Below are positions 56,401-64,000 of a stretch of 64,000 nucleotides of DNA, piece by piece. Below the pieces are notes generated by a model. That model saw nothing but the letters and a program-made list of their open reading frames with translations. It made no database searches and was not told where the DNA came from. The number at the start of each line of letters is the position of its first letter. Position 1 is the first letter of the stretch. The stretch comes from Blattamonas nauphoetae. Taxonomy: Eukaryota > Preaxostyla > Oxymonadida. A program made the position numbers and the translations under genes. The DNA is taken from assembly GCA_033064195.1 (NCBI GenBank), contig JARBJD010000104.1, forward strand, positions 158,286-222,285, read 5' to 3'.

Positions 56401-57199
56401 GAGGAAGGAAGAAGAAAGAAAGCGCACTGTTGGGATCGAAATGGACATAGAATCATTCAACCTCATCACTTCAGTCACCGGAGACTCACTCCACAACACT
56501 TCAATCACACTCATCAACAACACTACACACAACAACCCCACACTTCACAAGGCAAACACCACACATCACCTTCAAATCACACCACCTCAACCCATCACCT
56601 CACCATCCCCACTTCACCTCACACACCGGAGCACCAAACACCCCCACCTCCCTCCCCACCACTCCACTCCCTCACCCATCACAGCAACGCCCAACCCAAG
56701 ACTAACACAAACCAAACTTCGTCTAGGAAAGGGTATGTTGCTGCAGATGGACGGCGGAGATTCGAAACGCAGAATATAGAAGAAGACGAAGGCAAACAGG
56801 ACGAAGACGATGCCTATTGCAAGGAAGAGAAGGGCCAGAAGGAAGGAAAGAAGGAAGGACATGATCAAGAGAAGCCCAAAGAAGGAACAACGGAAGACAG
56901 AGACAAGGAGGAAGCAGAAGAAGTGGCACAGCGCGAGAGAAACAACCGAGTGCCTGGCCTCGGCACCGGACCGCCAGCAGGAGTCCCTCTCTACCCCCAA
57001 ACTCATTCTTTTCCTTCTCCCATCTCCCCAGGCTTTGCGAGCAGAGCGGATCGAGCGAGAAGCACAAAAGCACAATCATCAAGCACCCACCAGACAATAG
57101 AAAGCATAAGTCAGAATAAAACCAATTTCACACTCTTTATTGTTCATCTTAGTTTCCATTCTCATCTCATTTGATCCAGCCCACTTCGAAATGTACCCC
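56401..57199 (+). other. Retroelement 3' tail
   Basis: Low-complexity Thr/Pro/His-coding sequence, a basic Arg/Lys-coding stretch (56,800-56,930), then AT-richer 3' untranslated sequence. The element ends just before the tRNA-like segment at 57,200. No poly(A) tail is evident. Confidence 0.4.
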
Positions 57200-57345
57200 A
57201 TTCCCGGCATCGAGGTTCGTTTTTCGTTTTTGTCCTCTTTTTGCACTCCCACGCTCTTACTAACATTTTCCGAGAAAATGGAGTCTCCATATCAAGATCT
57301 GACAGAAAAAGTGTCGATCAATCTGATCCGTCCAACAACCGACTA
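57200..57345 (+). mobile_element. Truncated head of a second copy of the same retroelement
   Basis: The sequence attcccggcatcgaggttcg (tRNA-Glu 3' end plus flank) is followed by a T-rich leader, gagaaaatggagtctcca at 57,272 and tctgacagaaaaagtgtcga, all matching positions 49,887-50,015. Similarity stops near 57,330, so only the first ~130 bp of this copy remain. Confidence 0.8.
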
Positions 57346-57361
57346 TCGAACCCGGGTCTGA
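57345..57361 (-). repeat. Inverted 17-bp tRNA-Glu T-arm fragment
   Basis: atcgaacccgggtctga is the exact reverse complement of tRNA-Glu positions 49,871-49,887. It ends the truncated second element. The rest of a tRNA cannot be folded from the flanking sequence. Confidence 0.6.
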
Positions 57362-58120
57362 AAAGTACATCCCCCTTCACAACCGCTAAACATCTCTACT
57401 GATCTTTGTCAATCAACCCACCGTTCATACAACCCCCTCATCCGACAAACTCGACACCAATCTTCATCTCTTTCTTTCAGTCTTCTTCGACGTCTCCAAT
57501 CGTATATTCACTCCCTGAATGATGATCTTAGTCCGTGACCTTCACAGTGGATCAATGACGGTGTTAAATGGAGTATTTCTCCAACATCTCTGCAAAAATC
57601 GAAAGAAACGCACAAGCTGTTCAACTCGGCTCGAAGACAACATCCGTCCATTATACATCATTCGGTGTTATTTTTGTTGATATGTGGTCAATCTGTTGCA
57701 AGTTGAAGTGGGGTCCGAAAACTGTTGTGATGGTCCGGAAAAGTCAACTGAGGGAAGCAGAAAGGGAAGTGAGATGCTTGGGATGCACAAATTGCATTTT
57801 CGAGAATCGTAGTCGAAAACAAACAACTTTCTTTCCCTCCAAAAGCAACTCACCGAAATCATGAAGTCCGAAGCCAAAGTCAACAATCTATTCGAATCTC
57901 CCTCATTGCGACCAATCAACGGTGCTGTGTTGCAACCGCACGGGAGCCTTCTTGGAGTTGTGTTGGGTGATACCGAAGTGAGGGATTGCGTGTCTCTCAA
58001 AGCCGACTGTTTGGAAGACGATTCTGTGGAAGGATGCCTGTCATCGGAGAAGCGATGGAAAACGAAAGAAGGGTACGAGGAAGAAACAGACCGAAAACAG
58101 GATGGACAATATGCTGAACG
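57362..58120 (+). other. Gene-poor sequence with short open frames
   Basis: Two open frames (57568-57864 and 57861 onward, MKSEAKVNNLFESPSLRP...) overlap end to start but show no recognisable domain. They may be remnants of a larger gene cut by the retroelement insertions. No RNA gene seen. Confidence 0.3.
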
Positions 58121-58124
58121 CTGC

Positions 58125-58455
58125 TGCCGCCCCTTCCTCCTCTCTCCTCAAAGCCTCGTTCTCTCTCTCAGCCCCTTCCTCCTCTCTCCTCAAAGCCTCG
58201 TTCTCTCTCAGCCCCTTCCTCCTCTCTCCTCAAAGCCTCGTTCTCTCTCTCAGCCCCTTCCTCCTCTCTCCTCAAAGCCTCGTTCTCTCTCAGCCCCTTC
58301 CTCCTCTCCTCAAAGCCTCGTTCTCTCTCTCAGCCCCTTCCTCCTCTCCTCAAAGCCTCGTTCTCTCTCTCAGCCCCTTCCTCCTCTCTCCTCAAAGCCT
58401 CGTTCTCTCTCAGCCCCTTCCTCCTCTCTCCTCAAAGCCTCGTTCTCTCTCCCAG
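58125..58455 (+). repeat. Minisatellite, 8 units of ~36-41 bp
   Basis: Eight copies of a pyrimidine-rich unit with core cctcctctcctcaaagcctc, differing mainly by CT dinucleotide number. Two frames stay open across it because unit lengths vary around multiples of three. Confidence 0.88.
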
Positions 58456-59390
58456 CCGATGTCAGCAACTTCGCAAACGCTACTGCTCTCGCTGAAGACA
58501 TCCCGAAACACTTCAAACACAAAGGAAGGATACTTCGCATCAACTTCTCATCAGACGCGGCTGTCGTCCGAATCGCTGACCGTCGCTGCTCACCCTTCCG
58601 GTCAACCGGTCACTCCCTCTTTTAAACCAACACTATCTCCCTCCTTCTCACCAAAGTGTCGTTCACAGAATCGATTGACACGTCACCAGCTTCTCTCATC
58701 ACTGTCACAAACTCGTACAGACTCACTGTCAGAGATTGTCCACTCGACCGCTTCACATCCTCCCACCAAGGGAGTGTGATCCACTGGACAGATCCGTCGG
58801 CTCTTCATGTTCATTGAACGAACCGGACATTGCTGAACGCGAAGTTCGTTGGGTGGAGATGCGATGTGCCTTTCATTTCTGAACGGCATGTCGTCATTGT
58901 CGTTGCATGTGAATGCAGATTCTGAACAATGCACAGCTGGAGAAGATAATCACGAAGGTTCTGTTTTTCACAACAGCAACCTCTTTGGTCTTCTCATCCT
59001 GGACATCATCGTTGACAACGGGTCTTGTTCTGACTATTCGGATTGTGGACAGTCGACACCGCTGGATATGAAGCCTTCCCTCTCTCTGACTTTCGAAATC
59101 CAAATGATATGCTGATCTGTCTTTCTGAGGCACATGATGTGTCGGAAACTTTCGTCTGTTCCGAGTCCTCTCCATGCAGAACTAGTTTTGGGTTCAGTGC
59201 AAGAAGAGTAAGCAAGAAAGAAGAGCGAACTCCAGACAAATACGGAACCAAAACGCCATCTGACAAATTTAGACAAGACCATTTCCTAAATTACGTCCCC
59301 ATTCACATATCATCCACAGATTCTCCTCCATTTCCAATTCATCGATCAAAGAATCTCTATTGAGTTTGAAGAACAATATTCTGATTACAA
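58456..59390 (+). pseudogene. Decayed coding sequence of unknown family
   Basis: Several frames in turn look protein-like: around 58,660-58,800 ASLITVTNSYRLTVRDCPLD, then 58849-59115 with GSCSDYSDCGQ, then 59043-59363. Stops interrupt each. It could be a decayed membrane-protein gene; no intact model can be built. Confidence 0.3.
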
Positions 59391-59617
59391 ATGAATTTTT
59401 GCGTAAATTGACCAGAGTGATTGTCAGGATAATCGGTCAAGGAGAACAGCCCATAAAATATGGTATGATTGCCTGGTGCACTAGACACCACAATCAGTAG
59501 GATTCCACTCAAATAAGAATGAAAATATTACTGTCTGACTTGAAATCCCTCGAAATCACAATTGTTGTCAAAATGTTGAGTCAGGCCAGATGCCGAAGCC
59601 ATCAGCCTACGAAAGAT

Positions 59618-59791
59618 GAAAGGACATGTTGCGGAAGACACAATTGAGGCACTAGAAGGAGATGTCGATGATTCTCCAGTGAGTTCTATTGATTCACCAA
59701 ATCCATCAGATAGGGAGAGCTTTCGACATCCGAGAACAGTTCGACGTCCAAAACTGAAAGAAGATCCAGTCATTCATGGCTACGATCGATA
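59618..59791 (+). CDS. Possible terminal exon of a small gene
   Basis: A 57-codon frame (MKGHVAEDTIEALEGDVDDS..., ending EDPVIHGYDR) has plausible acidic/basic composition. Open sequence upstream in another frame (59,310-59,460, SSIKESLLSLKNNILITNEF) could be a preceding exon, but I could not find a consistent splice. Confidence 0.25.
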
Positions 59792-62700
59792 GCATTTCTC
59801 GAGTACAATAATCGCCTCTTTTTTCTTTCATTCAATCAATTACTGGAATCTTTTTCTCGGACCAATCAATCGGCTGAAGTCAACGGTGATGTCTCAACTT
59901 TTAATCTGATCTCAAAAATTCTCACCCTGGTATTGGACATTTGGGTCAGTTTTTTTGACATCATAAAAAAGTTCGAGGATCCAAATCAGAAATCCTAACT
60001 TACAACCCCAATCGGAGTTCAGTCCAATGAGCCGACAATATTGTTGAATTGCATCTGGAACCAATCTTGGAGAGATAGTAGTTCCTTTCTTTTCCTAGAG
60101 ATACTGTTGTGTTTGAAGTCGGTTTAATCATACCCCGTGCCCCCTCATCAAAATTTTCAAATATGCCTGTTTTCGAATATTAATGACACTTTTGTTGAAA
60201 TTTTGTGATTTTGAGGGCGAAAGAAGCTGCCCGTTTTGGCCCGATCCAGCCCATTATTTGTTTCAACACTTCACAAAGATCCTTTTTCTATGTTACTTTT
60301 GAGAATTCACCAATAGTCTTCACAGCCCCTGCTCTTGAGCAGAGAATATCCGCTGATATGAAAAGTGTCTGGAAAAAGGATCGGGTAAGTGTAGATAATT
60401 ATATCTCCAAAACCCGGTCTCAAATCGAGAAATAATTGCGAAAATATCGTGAAATGGTATTAAATAAAGCAACTGTTAAAAATTGGAGGGCACGGGGTCG
60501 GATTATGCCTTGAAGTCTGGTGGTCGAACTTTTCCATGATGTCAAAAATTCACACACAAATCGTGAAATGGTCTCACTACTCACCAATTTACTAGACTTT
60601 ATGCTCTCACATCCACCAGACCTGAAGGTGGGCCTCAAAGCCGCAGTCTCTCTGTCAATGTCTTATTCCTTCCTCTCACAACCCTGTCCATCATTCTGTT
60701 GAACACTGTCATTCGATGTCAATTCCTACCATATTGTGAATTAAAGCCCTAGCAGCCTTCCATTCTAATTCTTCTACGCCCTCGTCGTTAACTCTGTCCA
60801 GGTCATGTATGTCACTTCATTTTTTTTATTCTATTCTAGTACAATTGGATTCCACAACATTTCAATCCATCCTTTCCGAAAATGAAGTGAATGAGATCGC
60901 ATCCGTCGAAGGTTGAAGTCACAATGCATCATCTTAGTTTTCGATATCGCCGAAGAAGTTGAAGTTTCTGAGAACTATCGCGGAGAAATCCGAAGCGAAA
61001 TCATGGAATGGCTGGACACCAATCCACGCTCTCGTTCAAGAAGTCCAAAGACATGACTGAGACTACAACAAACGTCGATTCTTCACATATGGATCGAACG
61101 ACGAGCCACCATTCATCGAACATTTGGATGGTATCAAACGACTCAGTACAAACAGGAGTCTAGCAATGATACCTCATCCTGTGAGGATGAGAAGTGTTCA
61201 TATCGTCGAAAACGGATTCCATTCCCCACAACTTTTTCTCTTTCTGATGACGATGCGAATTCTTCTCTGATTGGTTCATTCCCATTGTTCGAATCCACCG
61301 TCTCATCTTTGAATCAAGATATTCTCTCATTTACCAATTGGGTAAGAATTATTGAAAAAGTTCAACGACTCGAATCTGAAAACGAGACGAGTCCCTCTTG
61401 TCAGTATCTAGTCTGGATTCAAGATAATGACATTGAAATGTATCGATCATGAAGGATTGAGAATGGACAATGTCTATCTCGGCTGTGTCATGAGACGAGA
61501 TTCGAAGTTTTGAATTCGAACGTTTTTCTGATATCAAAATTTTCACCAATTTAAAGGAACAGAAAAGAAAATACACCTACTTCATTGAGGTTCACCATGA
61601 AATCATCTATTTTGAAAAGAGGAGGATAGTCATAAGATGGAAGAAGTGGGAATAAACCAGGAAAAGAGGTATTGTGCTGTCACAAATACACGGAAATTCA
61701 TGAAATCGTCAAAAGCGAGATTTTCACAGAATCTGATGAGGATGGACTAACTAAGAAAAATCAAAGTTTGAAATAATCTCCTACAACCCCTGACAAAACC
61801 GCATCGTCCATGAATTATACCACTGTGTCGAACTTTTGACATCACTCAAAGCTCGACCAACTACCTTCGCATCTTGTCTCAGGAGACTGCCGAGACAAAC
61901 ATTGTCCATTCTCATTGATTCGTTTGAGACACCATTCAACGTCGTTCTCGTGAAACAAGACAAAACCCTGGTCTGAGGGACAAGTCTCCTTTTCGATACA
62001 AGTCCTCGAACTGTTTTATAGTGTCAAAACTCTGACCCACTGTCTCAGATTCGATTTGGCAATATCTCAACATCCTCTAGATCAATTGTCATGACTTTTT
62101 CTGCTTTTTGATGATTCGAACATTTTGGAATAGTTTCGAAAAACAATTCTGAGAATCTGGAAAAATTTACAAACGGCACCTATTTCATCGACATAACTCT
62201 CCAAAGCCAAATTCTTTTTCAGTATTGAACCATCGTTTTGAGATTTTTGAAGAAAATGCAATTGATTTGGTTCAAAACAGATTACTGGTTGTGAAGATAT
62301 GACGTCAAAAGTTCACGGTTTTGATGTGTATCCTCCGGTATGATACAACAGGACCTAATAATGGGTCTTTAGCTCCAATTTATTGGCAGAATTCTTACTT
62401 CATCAAGACCACATTTCCCGGAAAGAATCTCGATTCATGGCGGTGAAACAAACTTCGGCGGTTTTGTGGCACCAGTATGACTCGGGTTAGAATTTTGACA
62501 TCATTCAAAGTTCGACGGTCACAAACAAAAAACGAAATAGACTACATGGTACAGCTCTTTCACAGTTCTCGAAAATACTGTTCACTCGTCATGCACCAAT
62601 TCTAGAGAAAGGTCGATTCATTTCTCGACCATGAGGAGTGATTGGTTTTGAATGTTGATCTTCGAACTTTTGAATGATGTCAAAACTTCTAACCCACTGG

Positions 62701-63180
62701 TGTGAATTTTTGAGATCAACAAAGATTTCGAGAGCCGAATCAGAAAACGAGATGAATCCATCTTGTCAGGCTTTTGTCGAATTGCACGACAATGACATCG
62801 AATAGTGTTTCCAACAAATCATTGAGAATGGACAATGTATGTCTCGCCTGTGTGATGAGACGAGATTCGAAGAAGGGTATTCGAACTTTTTTATGACATA
62901 AAAAATACTCACCCATTTAGTTGATGAGGTTGTATGATTCTATCTCCATTTCGATCCAAACAACAGAATAATTTTTATACGTGGGTGAGAATTTTGATAT
63001 CATAAACAAGTTCGAATGCCCTTCTTCGAATCTCGTCTCATCACATAGCTGAGACAGACTTTGTCCATTCTCAATGATTCGGTGGAGACATCATTCGACA
63101 TAATTCTTGAAAAATTGACTGAACATAGAAAGAGGGATGCGTCTCGATTTCAGATTCGAATCTTCGACTTTTTCTGATCT
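59792..63180. other. AT-rich, gene-poor region with dispersed repeats and coding remnants
   Basis: No intact gene seen. It contains about ten copies of a ~35-bp motif in both orientations (see findings) and repeated remnants such as RIENGQCLSRLCHETRFE (61,455-61,510, plus) and the related IIENGQCMSRLCDETRFE (62,815-62,880, plus). Related minus-strand sequence lies at ~61,830-61,960 and ~63,000-63,150. A frame around 60,930-61,345 ending SSLNQDILSFTNW also looks like former coding sequence but has an internal stop. Confidence 0.5.
60930..61560 (+). pseudogene. Remnant gene fragment, parent of local repeats
   Basis: Reads VFDIAEEVEVSENYRGEIRS, stop, then after frame changes FPTTFSLSDDDANSSLIGSF and SFTNW, followed by RLESENETSPSCQ and ENGQCLSRLCHETRFE. 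The last two segments recur downstream. Function unknown; clearly interrupted. Confidence 0.35.
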
Positions 63181-64000
63181 CAAAATGCACACCCACGTGT
63201 ATGTGGCGGTTTCGTGTTTTTGGTGTTTTGTCGTGTTTTTGTGTTTCGTTCTGATACACAAGAACTGAAACTTGGTGAAGAAAGTGAGGGTGTGGAGTTG
63301 GAGTTGGGCTCTTTGGTTGCGTTTATGATCTTGAGCTTCTCCCCACTGTGAACCTGCTCCCTTGTCCTCCTGTTGGTGCTGAGGTAGAGTTTCTTTCTAT
63401 CCTCATTGTTGTGGAGGGCAGCAATCCTTCTCTTGATCTCGTCAAAGGAGAGAGACAGTGTTCGACCAGTATTCATTGTCTTCTTCCTTTCTACCTCTTT
63501 GGCACTACCTCTCGGATCCATCATCCCTCTTTGGGGTGCGATCTGCTTGTGAAGTCTTGTAGGATATCGAGATAAAGACCGAACTCAAGTATCGTTTGGC
63601 CTTCATCCTTGATGCCGATGATGTCTCTGGCGAAGCTATGTTTGGAGTGAAGCTGGTGGTGACAGTGAATTGAAGGTCAGCTATTGTGTATGCTTCTTCC
63701 TCATTTACGCTTTCTTCGTCTCTCCTCCTCTTGATCTCTGTCCTCACAGTGATTGAGGGATCTCCTGAGTGTCTGTGCTAGTAGGAACTTGATGGAATGA
63801 TGTCCTACGAGCCTCTCGCTGCTGGTTCGTTTGCAGCAGCCGGCGTGGTCTTCTAGCATTTCGCATTGGCATGCAGAATAGCGGAGCTGTGTGCGAGTGT
63901 GTGTGTGGGTTGGAGTCCATGTTGAAACGAGTGGCCTCCGGAAGGAGAGGGAGGTTTTAGATAGAGGTTGTCCAGAGCGCACCTGAAGACGTTGTTGTTT
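63180..64000 (-). mobile_element. Rearranged fragment of the same retroelement, opposite strand, running off the right edge
   Basis: On the minus strand, sequence from the edge down to ~63,500 matches the C-terminal zinc-finger/endonuclease region (CEMLEDHAGCCKRTSSERL, also at ~55,780-55,840) up to MMDPRGSAKEVERKK. It then jumps to TMNTGRTLSLSFDEIKRRIA..., which matches the region before the RT at ~53,970-54,170 of the main copy, and ends near 63,280. The order is therefore 3' region followed by 5' region, a rearranged copy. Frameshifts are present. Confidence 0.75.

Larger units (their letters stand above)
49902..57199 (+). mobile_element. Non-LTR retrotransposon (REL-endonuclease LINE) inserted at the tRNA-Glu 3' end
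   Basis: A ~7.3-kb element lies in the same orientation as the tRNA. Its left end abuts the tRNA discriminator; after its right end the tRNA 3' sequence attcccggcatcgaggttcg recurs (57200-57219), followed by a second element head. It encodes an N-terminal Pro/Ser-rich ORF, a repeat-rich region, a reverse transcriptase and a C-terminal zinc-finger plus restriction-like endonuclease region. No LTRs and no AP endonuclease domain were seen. This layout matches R2/NeSL/Genie-type LINEs, which are site-specific. The copy has several frame changes, so it is probably inactive. A ~20-30-bp target duplication of the tRNA 3' end would explain the recurrence. Confidence 0.75.

Noticed and set aside
57362..57430. 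A complete minus-strand tRNA next to the inverted T-arm fragment
   Set aside because: No acceptor or anticodon stem can be formed; only the 17-bp T-arm segment matches.
59940..63195. CRISPR array or tandem satellite
   Set aside because: Motif copies are irregularly spaced and occur in both orientations, and the host is eukaryotic.

Overview
The window is nuclear DNA of a flagellated unicellular eukaryote. Genes are packed tightly on both strands, and most carry several very short GT-AG introns (about 28-60 nt, donors often GTATGT-like, acceptors TAG, CAG or AAG). Reading frames use the standard code. Flagellar and microtubule genes (Flattop, a CFAP221-like protein, a HAUS4-like augmin subunit, a cofactor E-like protein) show that the cell builds flagella. 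Gene density, tiny introns and an endonuclease-type LINE suggest a metamonad, possibly an oxymonad-like Preaxostyla. That placement is inference; no marker gene here proves it. Exon joins given below were made by eye, and for the multi-exon genes I checked that exon lengths sum to whole codons.

Left third (1-24.6 kb): importin-9 (partial), a small coiled-coil protein, a TBCE-like LRR protein, a two-TM glycoprotein, Flattop/CFAP126, an MBOAT lysophospholipid acyltransferase, an ENT-domain (EMSY-like) protein, two tandem ARM-repeat genes from a recent 2-kb duplication, a CFAP221-like protein, a third ARM/importin-alpha-like gene, a HAUS4-like subunit, a MYST histone acetyltransferase (Esa1/Tip60 type) and replication factor C subunit 2. 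Nuclear transport, chromatin and microtubule functions dominate, but neighbours are not organised by pathway.

Middle (24.7-49.2 kb): a 2,939-residue intronless protein of unknown family, RAD23, the E2 enzyme UBE2W, a protein made of two fused tetraspanin-like units, a DUF3825 protein, a Sec14/CRAL-TRIO plus RhoGAP protein whose GAP arginine finger is missing, and a single-pass membrane protein of about 2,400 residues with a large glycosylated ectodomain and cysteine-cluster (B-box-like) motifs in its cytoplasmic tail.

Right quarter (49.2-64 kb): a tRNA-Glu(CTC) gene is followed directly by a long non-LTR retroelement with a reverse transcriptase and a C-terminal zinc-finger/restriction-like endonuclease region. 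The 3' end of the same tRNA sequence recurs after the element, followed by a second, truncated element head. This looks like a LINE that inserts at the 3' end of tRNA-Glu genes. Beyond it lies gene-poor, decayed DNA with a minisatellite, coding remnants, a dispersed ~35-bp motif in both orientations, and a rearranged opposite-strand fragment of the same retroelement running off the right edge.
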